Made by a program: the position numbers and the translations under genes
Shown: positions 39,612 through 48,814 of the stretch, piece by piece
Layout of the letters: each line of letters opens with the position of its first letter
How positions within the stretch are numbered: position 1 is the stretch's first letter
Notes under the pieces: generated by a model
Told to the model about the DNA's origin: nothing
Database searches by the model: none
The model's input: the letters and a program-made list of their open reading frames with translations, nothing else
From: Marinobacterium sp.
Lineage (GTDB): Bacteria; Pseudomonadota; Gammaproteobacteria; Pseudomonadales; Balneatricaceae
Assembly: GCA_030602245.1 (NCBI GenBank)
Contig: JAUWAC010000002.1
Span: 62,001 to 126,000, forward strand
DNA: 64,000 nt
Direction of reading: 5' to 3'

Positions 39612-40187
39612 GTGAATGCCGCCACCGATCTTGCGCACGAGCGCCAGGCCCGGGAACGCGAGAACTGGACCCGCGCGCTGGCAACCCTTGCCGAAACCCG
39701 CGATCGAAAACTGTTTGCCGAACTGTTTGCTCATTTCGGACCGCGTGTGAAGGCCTACATCATTCGGCTCGGGATGCCGATGGCAACCGCCGAAGAGATC
39801 ACGCAGGAGGCGATGCTGTCGGTCTGGCGCAAGGCGCACCTGTTTAATGCGGCCAAGGCCAGTGCCAGTACCTGGATCTTCACGCTGACGCGCAATCTGT
39901 GCATCGACCGCATGCGTCGCGAACGGCACATGGAATACGAGCTGCCGGATGACAAGGCCGACCCTCAGGAACGTCACGACGGCGAGCAGGCCGTGCTTGA
40001 GCAGCGCATGCGTAAAGCGATCGATACGCTGCCGGACGCGCAGGCACAGGTGCTGTTTCTATCCTATTACGAAGGCAAGAGTCACTCCGAAATTGCAGAA
40101 CAACTGGGAATTCCGCTGGGCAGCGTCAAATCGAGACTGCGTCTGGCATTTGGCAAACTCAAGCAACACTGGGAAGGCGAGTCATGA
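39612..40187 (+). CDS. rpoE: ECF sigma factor RpoE, ChrR-partnered type
   Basis: The protein has 191 residues from GTG 39612 (GAGGG 7 bp upstream). An ATG at 39582 sits too close to the promoter. Region 2 (AELFAHFGPRVKAYIIRLGM, TWIFTLTRNLCIDRMRRERH) and region 4 (YEGKSHSEIAEQLGIPLGSV) are intact. It directs RNA polymerase to photo-oxidative stress genes when released by ChrR. The stop overlaps chrR by 4 bp. Matching promoters at three places in the window outline its local regulon. Confidence 0.93.
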   Translation: MNAATDLAHERQARERENWTRALATLAETRDRKLFAELFAHFGPRVKAYIIRLGMPMATAEEITQEAMLSVWRKAHLFNAAKASASTWIFTLTRNLCIDRMRRERHMEYELPDDKADPQERHDGEQAVLEQRMRKAIDTLPDAQAQVLFLSYYEGKSHSEIAEQLGIPLGSVKSRLRLAFGKLKQHWEGES

Positions 40188-40843
40188 ATATCAGCCATCA
40201 CTTTGACGACGCCACTCTGATCAGCTACTCCAGCGGCTCCCTGCCGCAAGGGATGGCGTTGCTGGTGGCGAGCCATCTGCACTGGTGCCCCGAATGTCGG
40301 GTGCGGACGGAGGAAACCGATACCATCGGCGGTGCGTTGCTCGACGCGCTGGCGCCGGTCGCGTTGGCGGACGATGCACTGGAGCAGCTGCTGGCACGGC
40401 TGGATGCCGTGGAGGTGGAACCCGCACCGGCACCGGCTCCCGTGCAGAACAGCGACAACGACGATGAGTTGCCGGCACCGCTGGCCGCGGTGCTGGGACA
40501 ACCGATCGATGCGCTGCCGTGGCGGCGGGTCGGCTACGGCGTGCAGCAGGTCGATCTGGGACTCGAGGGGCCCGGCGCCACCCGCCTGCTGCGGATTCAA
40601 CCCGGCATTTCGGTTCCCCACCACACCCATCGCGGCAACGAGCTGACACTGATCCTGCGCGGTTCGTATACTGATGAGGTCGGGCGTTTCCAGCGCGGCG
40701 ATGTCGCCGACGTGGACACTGAAGTGCAGCACCAGCCGATCGTCGATACCGATCAGGAGTGTATCTGTCTGATCGCCACCGATGCGCCGCTGAAGTTCAG
40801 TGGCCTGATCGGTCGTCTGGCGCAGCCGTTCATCGGGCTTTGA
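40184..40843 (+). CDS. chrR: Zinc-binding anti-sigma factor ChrR
   Basis: The 219-residue protein has the zinc anti-sigma ligands H6, H31, C35 and C38 (ASHLHWCPECRV), the same positions as in Rhodobacter ChrR. The C-terminal cupin has H147, H149, E153 and H183 as probable second-metal ligands. In the known system the N-terminal half holds sigma E, and the cupin is needed for the response to singlet oxygen. The gene is translationally coupled to rpoE through an ATGA overlap. A Pro/Ala-rich linker (about 78-88) joins the domains. Confidence 0.95.
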   Translation: MNISHHFDDATLISYSSGSLPQGMALLVASHLHWCPECRVRTEETDTIGGALLDALAPVALADDALEQLLARLDAVEVEPAPAPAPVQNSDNDDELPAPLAAVLGQPIDALPWRRVGYGVQQVDLGLEGPGATRLLRIQPGISVPHHTHRGNELTLILRGSYTDEVGRFQRGDVADVDTEVQHQPIVDTDQECICLIATDAPLKFSGLIGRLAQPFIGL

Positions 40844-40852
40844 GGACGTGGG

Positions 40853-41827
40853 ATGAGCAAACCGAACCGTATTGAAATGGACCGTCGCATTCCGGTTGGG
40901 ATCAGCAGTTGCCTGCTCGGCGAGCAGGTGCGCTACAACGGCGGACACAAGCGTTCGCGCTATTGTCTGGACGTGCTGGCAGACTGCTTCGAATTTGAGC
41001 CTTTCTGTCCGGAAATGGCGATCGGCCTCGGCGTGCCGCGCGAGCCGATTCGTCTGGTCGGCGAAGCGGACGAGGTGCCGCGGGCCCGGGGCACGGTGGA
41101 TCAGAGCATTGATGTGACCGAGCCGCTGCTGGCGTCCGGTTACCGCATCGCCCGCGAGCGCAGCCACCTGCGCGGCTATATACTGATGAAAGGCTCGCCC
41201 AGCTGCGGGATGGAGCGGGTCAAGGTCTATCATCCCAACGGCATGCCCAACACCGCCGATGCCGGCGTCTTCGTGCGGGCGCTGCGCGAGACCAACCCGG
41301 TGCTGCCGGTCGAGGAGGAAGCGCGTCTCAATGACGCCGTGCTGCGGGAGAATTTCATCGCCCGGGTGTTCGCCTACGACGACTGGAAAACAACGGTTGA
41401 GGCCGACCCGAGCTACCACAATCTGATCCAGTTCCACAGTCGGCAGAAGTACCTGCTGATGGCACACCACTATCAGGGCTACCGCGAGCTGGGTCGGTAT
41501 CTCGCCAACGCGCACGAACTGCCGCTCGAGCAGGCGATGGATGAGTACCTGTGGGGGTTCATGACACACATGAGCCACAAGGCAACACGTAAAACGCACA
41601 CCAACGTGCTGATGCACATGCTCGGCTACCTGAAGAAGTCGATCGATTCTCAGTGCAAGCAGGAACTGCTGGAAGGGATCGAGCAGTACCGGCTCGGCCA
41701 GGTGCCGCTGGTCGTGCCGCTGGCGCTACTCAAGCACTACCTCAAGCGCTTCGGTGGTGACTACATCTGTGAGCAGACCTACCTGAATCCGTACCCACAC
41801 GAGCTGGGATTGCGCAACTACATCTGA
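40853..41827 (+). CDS. DUF523-DUF1722 fusion protein (YbgA-like)
   Basis: The 324-residue protein has DUF523 (about 12-150, with VGISSCLLGEQVRYNGGHKR and KGSPSCGMERV, both Cys-bearing) and DUF1722/YbgA (about 185-305). The paired Cys residues suggest a metal or Fe-S site. The family occurs next to photolyase genes and in singlet-oxygen regulons. A role in light or DNA repair stress is likely, but the activity is unknown. It starts 9 bp after chrR, so it belongs to that operon. Confidence 0.88.
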   Translation: MSKPNRIEMDRRIPVGISSCLLGEQVRYNGGHKRSRYCLDVLADCFEFEPFCPEMAIGLGVPREPIRLVGEADEVPRARGTVDQSIDVTEPLLASGYRIARERSHLRGYILMKGSPSCGMERVKVYHPNGMPNTADAGVFVRALRETNPVLPVEEEARLNDAVLRENFIARVFAYDDWKTTVEADPSYHNLIQFHSRQKYLLMAHHYQGYRELGRYLANAHELPLEQAMDEYLWGFMTHMSHKATRKTHTNVLMHMLGYLKKSIDSQCKQELLEGIEQYRLGQVPLVVPLALLKHYLKRFGGDYICEQTYLNPYPHELGLRNYI

Positions 41828-41886
41828 ACACCGATTCCGACAACACGCGCTGAACACCGGCATCGACTTCGAGGATACCCCGCAGC

Positions 41887-43284
41887 ATGGCTGATACACG
41901 CCTGGTCTGGTTACGTAACGATCTGCGTCTGGCCGACAATCCGGCCCTTGCGCACGCCTGTCGCGATGGCAGCCCGGTGGTGGCCGTCGTGACACTGACA
42001 CCGAAAAGCTGGGAGGCGCATGGCGAGTCGGCGGCGCGCATGGGGCTCTGGCGCGATCAGTTGCGCACGATTGCCCGCGAACTGCAGCAGCGCAATGTGC
42101 CGCTGCGGGTGCTGCGGTTGGCGCATTTTGATGACTGTGCGCAGGCACTTGTGCAGCTCGCCGCTGAGCTGTCGGTGGCGGAGCTGACCTTCAACTACGA
42201 ATACCCGCTCAACGAACGTAATCGCGATCGTGCCGTCTGCGCCGCACTGGCGTCCGTCGGGGTGACGGTACGCGGCTTCCACGGCGAGCTGATCATTCCA
42301 CCGGGGCAGGTGCTGACCGGTCAGGGCGGCCCGTTCAAGGTCTATACGCCGTTCAGCCGGGCGTGGCAGAAGCGCCTGCCCGATTTCGATCGCGATGTGC
42401 TGCCGCCTCCCGGCCCTGTGGCTGCGAACGCGCTGCCCGGTGATGCGGTGCCGGATGATCTGGATTACCAACCGCTCAGCTATCGCAGCGATCTCTGGCC
42501 GGCGGGAGAGGCGGCCGCCAGCGAGCAGCTCAACCGCTTTGTCATCGAGCAGGAGGCCGACTACCAGCGCTTGCGCGATTACCCGGCGCGTGAAGCCACG
42601 TCACGGCTGTCCCCGTATCTGACCATCGGCGCGTTGTCGCCGCGGCAGTGTCTGGCGGTGCTGCGGGCACAGAGCGCGGGTGACTGGCTGCACTCGAGCT
42701 GGCTCAACGAGCTGGTCTGGCGCGAGTTTTACCGCCACCTGCTGGTCGCCTTTCCGGGGCTGTCGCGTCTGGAACCGTTCCGGCCCGAGGTCGAGGCGAA
42801 AATCAGCTGGCAGCAGAATGACGCCGCGTTCGCGGCCTGGTGCCGCGGCGAGACCGGCTTTCCGATCGTCGATGCGGCGATGAAGCAGCTGCTGGAAACG
42901 GGCTGGATGCACAATCGGTTGCGGATGGTTGTGGCGTCGTTCCTGACCAAACTGCTGCGGGTCGACTGGCGGCTGGGCGCCGACTTTTTCATGCGTCATC
43001 TGATCGATGCGGATTTCGCCTCCAATCTCGGCGGCTGGCAGTGGAGCAGCTCGGTCGGTGCCGATGCCGCGCCCTATTTCCGCATCTTCAATCCTCAGGC
43101 GCAGGGCGAGAAGTTCGACCCCGACGGCCGTTTTGTCGCGCACTGGCTGCCGCCGCTGCGTGCGGTCGATGGCGGCAAGGCCCGTCATGCGCCGGGGGCG
43201 GGCGCGGTGCTGGGGCGGCCGGCACCGATCATCGACTACAAAAAGGCGCGCGCGGCCTCGCTCGACGATTACCAGAACGGTTAA
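41887..43284 (+). CDS. phrB: Deoxyribodipyrimidine photolyase (CPD photolyase)
   Basis: The 465-residue protein has an N-terminal antenna-binding alpha/beta domain (about 1-130) and a C-terminal FAD domain with the photolyase signatures TSRLSPYLTIGALSPRQ, WREFYRHLL and the tail motif SNLGGWQWSSSVGADAAPYF. It repairs UV-made pyrimidine dimers using blue light. Membership of the rpoE-chrR operon fits a light-linked stress response, as in other ChrR regulons. It starts 59 bp after the YbgA-like gene. Confidence 0.95.
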   Translation: MADTRLVWLRNDLRLADNPALAHACRDGSPVVAVVTLTPKSWEAHGESAARMGLWRDQLRTIARELQQRNVPLRVLRLAHFDDCAQALVQLAAELSVAELTFNYEYPLNERNRDRAVCAALASVGVTVRGFHGELIIPPGQVLTGQGGPFKVYTPFSRAWQKRLPDFDRDVLPPPGPVAANALPGDAVPDDLDYQPLSYRSDLWPAGEAAASEQLNRFVIEQEADYQRLRDYPAREATSRLSPYLTIGALSPRQCLAVLRAQSAGDWLHSSWLNELVWREFYRHLLVAFPGLSRLEPFRPEVEAKISWQQNDAAFAAWCRGETGFPIVDAAMKQLLETGWMHNRLRMVVASFLTKLLRVDWRLGADFFMRHLIDADFASNLGGWQWSSSVGADAAPYFRIFNPQAQGEKFDPDGRFVAHWLPPLRAVDGGKARHAPGAGAVLGRPAPIIDYKKARAASLDDYQNG

Positions 43285-43327
43285 CATAGGCGCCAGAACC
43301 GCGAACCCATCGTGATTGCTGGAGCGC

Positions 43328-43945
43328 ATGTTGTCCGATTCCTACCGCGTACCGCTGGCCGAATACGAGGTCGAGACCGAGGTCAAGAAAAGTCGCTTTA
43401 TCGCCACCGGTCGGCCGGTGGCCTCAGACGCCGACATGCGCGCGTTCATCGACCTCCAGCGCCAGCGTTTCCCCGCCGCCAATCATCATTGCAGTGCCTA
43501 TGTGATTGGCGCGCCGCAGCAGCCGCGTGCCGCCGGCAGTGATGATGATGGCGAGCCGGGTGGCACGGCGGGCAAACCGATGCTGAATGTGCTGCTGGGG
43601 CAGGGGGTCGGCGATGTCTGCGTCGTCGTGACACGCTTTTTTGGCGGCATCAAGCTGGGCGCCGGTGGCTTGGTGCGTGCCTACGGCGGAGCGGTCAAGG
43701 CGCTGCTGGAGGGGTGGCCGCTGGAACTGCGCGAGCCGATGGCGAGCGTCAGCCTGCGCTTTCCCTACGATCAGCAGGGCATGGTGGATTCGATTCTCAA
43801 ACGCTGCGAAGCACAGGTGCGACACAGCGATTACGGCAGCGATGTGAGCCAGCAGCTGGTGCTGCCGCAGCGCCAGCTGCTGGCGTTGAAGAGCGCACTG
43901 GACGAGCGCGCGCACCTGGGCGTGATCTGCCGGGTGGACACATGA
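43328..43945 (+). CDS. yigZ: YigZ/IMPACT family protein
   Basis: The protein has about 205 residues. The family block GEPGGTAGKPMLNVLLGQ and the next VTRFFGGIKLGAGGLVRAYG are clear. The N-terminal half is the UPF0029 fold and the C-terminal half is ferredoxin-like. Ribosome-associated or regulatory roles have been proposed for the family. The start is uncertain: ATG 43328 is close to GGAG, and TTG 43331 has better spacing. The stop overlaps an ATG at 43942 by 4 bp. Confidence 0.9.
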   Translation: MLSDSYRVPLAEYEVETEVKKSRFIATGRPVASDADMRAFIDLQRQRFPAANHHCSAYVIGAPQQPRAAGSDDDGEPGGTAGKPMLNVLLGQGVGDVCVVVTRFFGGIKLGAGGLVRAYGGAVKALLEGWPLELREPMASVSLRFPYDQQGMVDSILKRCEAQVRHSDYGSDVSQQLVLPQRQLLALKSALDERAHLGVICRVDT

Positions 43946-43962
43946 ACGGAGGTAAACCCAGC

Positions 43963-45288
43963 ATGCCGATGCAGTGGTCCGAACTGCTGACTGCAAAACG
44001 TTACGGCCATGAAACCCTGATCGACGAGGAGGTGGGCCGCAGTCACTTCCACAAGGATCATGACCGGATCATCTTCTCCAGCGCCTTTCGTCGCCTCGGG
44101 CGCAAAACCCAGGTGCATCCGATGGCGCTGAACGATCATATTCACACGCGCCTGACCCACTCGATGGAGGTGGGCAGCCTCGGCCGCAGCCTCGGTATCC
44201 GCGTCGGCGAGCTGATCGCCGATCAGCTGCCGCCCTGGGTGACGCCGCATGATATCGGCACCATCGTTCAGTCGGCCTGCCTTGCGCATGATATCGGCAA
44301 TCCGCCGTTCGGCCATGCCGGCGAGTACGCGATCCGGGACTGGTTCCGCCGCCGCAGTGAGGATCGGCGTTTCGCCGATCTGAGCGCAGCTGAACGGCTC
44401 GACCTGCAGACCTTCGAGGGCAACGCGCAGGGTTTTCGCGTCGTAACCCGCATCGAGAACAACCTGTTCGATGGCGGTCTGCGCCTGACCTACCCCACGC
44501 TGGGCACGCTGCTGAAATATCCGTGGACCGCCGAGCGTGGCGGCAAGAAGGGCAAATTCAGTTGCTTCCAGAGCGAGGTCGGGATACTCAATGCGCTCGG
44601 GCGCGAACTGGGGCTGATTGCGCAGGGCGAAAATTGCTGGTGCCGTCATCCGCTGGCGTTTCTGATGGAGGCCGCGGATGACATCTGCTACGCGATTCTG
44701 GACCTCGAAGACGCCATCGAGCTGCACCTGTTGAGCTTCGATGAGGTCAAGCCGATTCTGCTCGAGCTGTGCGGCGACCTCGAGTTTGACGACGCGATCT
44801 TCTCGACCCAGGCGTCGGCGCGGCGCAAGATCTCCGCGCTGCGTGGCAAGGCGATGGAGAACATGGTCAACTCCGTGGTCGGCGCCTTCATGTCCAACCT
44901 CGACCGCATCCTGTGCGGCGACTATCAGGGGGAGCTGGTCAGCGACGGCGATCCGATGGTGCGCGATGGGATCGCGCGGGCGAAACAGCTGGCCCGTGAA
45001 CGGGTGTTCCCCGACACCCGCAAAGCGGAACTGGAAGTGGGGGCTTACACGACGCTCGGCGTGCTGCTGGAAGCCTTTATCGAGGCGGTCTGGGAGCAGC
45101 ACAACAGGACCCCGGACGAGCTGGGGTATCGCAGTCAGAAGATTCTCAGCCTGATGGGCATTCACGCGCCGGCGGAAGATGCCTCATTGTATCAGCGCTA
45201 CATCCGCGCACTGGACTTTATCGGCGGCATGACCGATACCTACGCTACCTATCTGGCGCGCCAGATCGGCGGCGGTATCGGCCTGTAA
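43963..45288 (+). CDS. dgt: Deoxyguanosinetriphosphate triphosphohydrolase
   Basis: The protein has about 441 residues from ATG 43963, with GGAGG 10 bp upstream. ATG 43942, overlapping yigZ, is an alternative. HD-domain metal ligands are seen in RLTHSMEVGS and LAHDIGNPPFGHAGE. It splits dGTP to deoxyguanosine and triphosphate, affecting nucleotide pools and sometimes phage defence. Its place after photolyase and yigZ suggests a possible link to oxidised nucleotide control, which is inference. Confidence 0.92.
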   Translation: MPMQWSELLTAKRYGHETLIDEEVGRSHFHKDHDRIIFSSAFRRLGRKTQVHPMALNDHIHTRLTHSMEVGSLGRSLGIRVGELIADQLPPWVTPHDIGTIVQSACLAHDIGNPPFGHAGEYAIRDWFRRRSEDRRFADLSAAERLDLQTFEGNAQGFRVVTRIENNLFDGGLRLTYPTLGTLLKYPWTAERGGKKGKFSCFQSEVGILNALGRELGLIAQGENCWCRHPLAFLMEAADDICYAILDLEDAIELHLLSFDEVKPILLELCGDLEFDDAIFSTQASARRKISALRGKAMENMVNSVVGAFMSNLDRILCGDYQGELVSDGDPMVRDGIARAKQLARERVFPDTRKAELEVGAYTTLGVLLEAFIEAVWEQHNRTPDELGYRSQKILSLMGIHAPAEDASLYQRYIRALDFIGGMTDTYATYLARQIGGGIGL

Positions 45289-45314
45289 ACCGAACGCGAC
45301 AAGGGTATTTTGTT

Positions 45315-45689
45315 ATGGCTTCATTGCAGGACCAGCTTGGCAAGCTGGTGTACTCCACCGAAAAAGGGCGCCTCTGCCCCGACTGCGGCGAGGCGCTGGA
45401 CGCCTGTATCTGCGAGCAGCTGGCGGATCAGGCGCGGCTCGCAGCGATGGATGGCGTGGTGCGGATCCGGCGTGAAACCGCCGGCCGCAAGGGCAAGGGG
45501 GTGACGACGATCAGCGGCGTGCCGCTGGCGGAAGCGGAGCTCAGGGCACTGCTCAAACGCCTCAAACAGCGCTGCGGTACCGGCGGTGCGCTCAAGGACG
45601 GCGTGCTGGAGATTCAGGGTGATCACCGGGAGCCGATTCGTGCGCTGCTCGAGGACGAGGGGTTCAAGGTCAAACTGGCCGGCGGCTAG
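45315..45689 (+). CDS. yciH: SUI1-family translation factor (YciH)
   Basis: The 124-residue protein has an N-terminal Cys cluster (CPDCGEALDACIC) and a SUI1/eIF1-like domain from about residue 45 (GKGVTTISGVPL, RCGTGGALKDGVLEIQGDHR). Homologues affect start codon fidelity and translation under stress. It lies 26 bp after dgt, in the same run. The ribosome site is AAGGG. Confidence 0.92.
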   Translation: MASLQDQLGKLVYSTEKGRLCPDCGEALDACICEQLADQARLAAMDGVVRIRRETAGRKGKGVTTISGVPLAEAELRALLKRLKQRCGTGGALKDGVLEIQGDHREPIRALLEDEGFKVKLAGG

Positions 45690-45731
45690 CCGGCCACGGG
45701 AGCGGGCACAGGCCGGCTCAAGGAGCAAGCG

Positions 45732-46490
45732 ATGCGTGTGCTGATTCTGCTGCTGGCGACGACGCTGTCAGTGCCGGCGCTGGCCGAGATCTACCATTAC
45801 GTCGACGAGCGCGGGCGCAAGGTGTTCGTCAACAGCCTGAGCAAGGTGCCGCATCAGTACCGCGATCAGTTGCAAACCCGCGACGAGCCAGGCTCCCTGA
45901 ATGGTCTGGCACGCGGCGCGCAGACGCGCGCAGCCGGGCTCGATGACGTGCGGCGCCAGATCAGCCGGTCGCTGTCAGAGCTCGATGCGGCGATTGCCGA
46001 GCTGGAGACGCCGGTCGAGGTCGGTCATAACCGCGTGATCCTGCCGGTGCGCGCGGTGTACGGCAACCGTCGTGCCGATACGCGCATGCTGCTCGATACC
46101 GGCGCGTCGGGTACTGTCTTTCATCGCGAAGCGCTGGCACCGCTGCGCGGGGCGACCTATCGTGCCGGCACGGCGCGGGTGGCCAGCGGCGAGATGATCG
46201 ACGTGCAGGCGATCAATCTGGATCGCATCGAGATCGGCCCGTTTCGGATTCCCGCCACGCGTGCGATGGTCATCGATCCGGTGGGGCGTTCGGTACATGA
46301 TGGGCTGCTGGGGATGGATTTCCTGCGACAGGTCGAGTACCGCATCGATTACGAGCGCGCGCGGATCATCTGGGAGCCGGAGCGCTATGAACAGCTGCTC
46401 GAGCGGCGCGAGCAGCTGCGGGCACAACAGCGACTGGATGCCGATCAGCTGCTCGAGGCGCTGACCGGCGCTGCGGACAACGCGCCCTGA
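45732..46490 (+). CDS. Secreted retropepsin-like aspartic protease with DUF4124 domain
   Basis: The 252-residue protein has a signal peptide ending PALAE, a DUF4124 segment (IYHYVDERGRKVFVNSL, 20-36) and a single-domain aspartic protease with LLDTGASGTVF (catalytic D122), VASGEMIDVQ and DGLLGMDFL. Retropepsin-like enzymes work as dimers. It is probably periplasmic or membrane-associated. The target is unknown. AAGGAG precedes ATG. It ends the long forward run, with its stop next to that of the convergent MTHFR-like gene. Confidence 0.87.
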   Translation: MRVLILLLATTLSVPALAEIYHYVDERGRKVFVNSLSKVPHQYRDQLQTRDEPGSLNGLARGAQTRAAGLDDVRRQISRSLSELDAAIAELETPVEVGHNRVILPVRAVYGNRRADTRMLLDTGASGTVFHREALAPLRGATYRAGTARVASGEMIDVQAINLDRIEIGPFRIPATRAMVIDPVGRSVHDGLLGMDFLRQVEYRIDYERARIIWEPERYEQLLERREQLRAQQRLDADQLLEALTGAADNAP

Positions 46491-47450
46491 TCAGCGCGCC
46501 AGCTGGCGCTCTGCCAGCTTCAGATCCAGCGTGGCCTTGAGCAGGCGATAGAGTTGAATGGCAGCATCGATCTCTTCCTTGCGGTTGGTGAGGCTCTCGA
46601 TGTTGAGGCCCAGCGGCAGACCCAGCGGAATGCACGCCTCCAGAATCTGATCCAGACTGTTCTGACAGATCCGGATTGACTCCAGCAGCGGGTTCTCTGC
46701 ATCCAGAATGCGCCAGCGGGTTGCCGGCGGAATCGAGATCCCCAGCCACTGCATGAACTCCAGCGTTTTCGCGCTGCCGCACGGGGTGAAGGTCAGCACG
46801 ATGCGACGCGGCTCGATGCCGCGTTCGCGGCAGGTGCGGGCGTAGCTCGCCAGCAGATCGATGGTCGCCTGCGGGTTGTACACCGCCTGCGACACGAAGA
46901 AATCGACGCCGTTGGCCTGCTTGGACAGCAGCCGCTCGTGCTCGTTGCCCTTGACCGCGTGACGCTCGGCGATGGTGACGCCGCCGAGGTGGAACGGGTG
47001 CTGATGCTCGCCGATGGCGGCATAGGCGTCCTGCAGGCTGAGGCGGATCTCGCCGTCGGAGGAGGGACTGCCGACCAGCACCACATTGCGCAGACCAAAG
47101 TCGTTCCACGCCTCTTCCAGCCACTGCTCGAAGTCGGCCCGGTCGCGCTGTGCGACGCTTTTATAGGTGATCGTTTCCCGCTCGGACAGGTCGGAGATCA
47201 GGCGCGAATATTCACGCGGGTCACGGGTTTCCTTGAACGGGAACGGCCGCGGCGTGTCGATGCGGGCACTTTCGTCCTGAATGTCGTAAACGATCAGACC
47301 GTCATACTCCAGCGTCGACAGGCGTGCCAGCAGCTTTTCGGCGATCTCACGCATCTGCTCGTCGCTGGTCGTGTCTCGAGGCGGCGTGGTGCCGATGAAG
47401 TACACACCCCGGCTGGGGTCAGCAAACTTTTCGCGCAGGCTCTGGTGCAT
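46491..47450 (-). CDS. Methylenetetrahydrofolate reductase-like protein
   Basis: The 319-residue TIM-barrel protein has GGVTIAERHA with the NEHERL that follows, VDFFVSQAVYNPQ and IVLTFTPCGS, all features of the MTHFR superfamily. The N-terminal region differs from classical MetF, so it may have a changed flavin site or another folate-related reaction. No methionine genes lie nearby. It is monocistronic, with its own upstream AT-rich control region (47451-47698). Confidence 0.78.
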   Translation of the reverse strand: MHQSLREKFADPSRGVYFIGTTPPRDTTSDEQMREIAEKLLARLSTLEYDGLIVYDIQDESARIDTPRPFPFKETRDPREYSRLISDLSERETITYKSVAQRDRADFEQWLEEAWNDFGLRNVVLVGSPSSDGEIRLSLQDAYAAIGEHQHPFHLGGVTIAERHAVKGNEHERLLSKQANGVDFFVSQAVYNPQATIDLLASYARTCRERGIEPRRIVLTFTPCGSAKTLEFMQWLGISIPPATRWRILDAENPLLESIRICQNSLDQILEACIPLGLPLGLNIESLTNRKEEIDAAIQLYRLLKATLDLKLAERQLAR

Positions 47451-47698
47451 GGTGATCTTCCGTTGTTCGTTAACAGCTGGTCTGCATTATAAACATGAAA
47501 CTGATTCAGATCGTTTGGTTATATGATGAAATGTTTTACAGCTGATGTGAGCCGAACTCATAAACTCAAGCAGGTGAATTGGTGGTATATGTCGTTTTTT
47601 GGCGTCAGTTATAACTTCATGTTGCTGGTAAACCATGGGGGATAGTGCTATACCCGAGTAATTAAGTAGGGGATGGAACCCGCAGGTGGGAGATGTTG

Positions 47699-48802
47699 AT
47701 GAAACAGACCGATCTGACTCTGCTCGAGCAGCTTCGCATTACCGAGTTCGAAATCGAACATCGGCAGCAGCTGTTCAATCTGACCGACAGGGACGTGCAG
47801 CTCATTGTGGCCAGCCGCCCGATCATCGAAACAGCGGTGGACAGCATCGTCGGCCGCTTCTACGAGCACCAGACCAATGTGCCGGAGATCGCCCTGCTGA
47901 TCGGCGACGCCGATACGCTGGAGCGGCTGCGTAACGCCCAGCGCCGCTACATCACCGATCTGTTCAGCGGTGTGTACGATATCGACTACGTCAACAACCG
48001 GCTGCGCATCGGCCTTGTCCACAAGCGCATCGGGGTCGATACCAAGCTCTATCTGTCCGCGGTGTACACGCTGAAATCGCTGATCGGCGAAGTGCTCAGT
48101 CAGCGCATCGACGATCCGGAGCAGCGTGCCGACACGCTGGCGGCGCTGGAAAAGCTGTTCATCTTCGATATTACGCTCGTGTTCGAGACCTATATCCGCA
48201 GCCTGCTGTCGGAGATCGAAACCTCTCGCGAGAAGTCCGAGCAGTATGCGCGTTCGCTGGAGGACAAGGTGCGCGAGCGTACCCGACAGCTCGAGGAGAT
48301 GGCGCGTACCGACCCGCTGACCGGTCTGCAGAGTGTGCGTTACCTGCGCGACAGCCTGACCCGTTACCTGCGCATTTCCGAGCGCCGCTTTGAAACCCTG
48401 AGTCTGGTCTATATCGATATCAACGACTTCAAGCAGGTCAACGATACCGAAGGGCATCAGCGCGGCGACGAGATCCTGCGCACGGTCGGCGACGCGATCA
48501 AGGCGGTGTCCCGGGCCGAGGATGGCTGTTTCCGTTACGGCGGTGACGAGTTCTGCGTGATCCTGCCCGGCTGCACGAAAACGCGGGCCCGCGAGATCTA
48601 TGTCGACCGGCTCAACAAGGCACTGGCCGACAGCGGCGAGAACATCGAACTCAGCGTCGGTATCGCCGAGACCGGCCCCGAGCATTACCTCGGCGCCGAA
48701 GCGCTGATCCGCGAGGCCGATCGGGCGATGTACGATGACAAGGCGGGTCAGAAAGGGCAGCCGATGGCGGCCAGCGTGACGCAGCTCAAGCCGCGGGAGT
48801 GA
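47699..48802 (+). CDS. Globin-coupled diguanylate cyclase
   Basis: The protein has 367 residues from ATG 47699 (GGGAG 6 bp upstream). The first about 165 residues match a globin-coupled sensor. The proximal heme ligand is His108 in GLVHKRIGV. A coiled linker follows, and then a GGDEF domain with GGDEF intact (FRYGGDEFCVI) and an inhibitory-site RAED five residues before it. It should make cyclic di-GMP under control of oxygen bound to heme, in the cytoplasm. No membrane helix is present. Confidence 0.93.
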   Translation: MKQTDLTLLEQLRITEFEIEHRQQLFNLTDRDVQLIVASRPIIETAVDSIVGRFYEHQTNVPEIALLIGDADTLERLRNAQRRYITDLFSGVYDIDYVNNRLRIGLVHKRIGVDTKLYLSAVYTLKSLIGEVLSQRIDDPEQRADTLAALEKLFIFDITLVFETYIRSLLSEIETSREKSEQYARSLEDKVRERTRQLEEMARTDPLTGLQSVRYLRDSLTRYLRISERRFETLSLVYIDINDFKQVNDTEGHQRGDEILRTVGDAIKAVSRAEDGCFRYGGDEFCVILPGCTKTRAREIYVDRLNKALADSGENIELSVGIAETGPEHYLGAEALIREADRAMYDDKAGQKGQPMAASVTQLKPRE

Positions 48803-48814
48803 GCGGCGAAGGAC

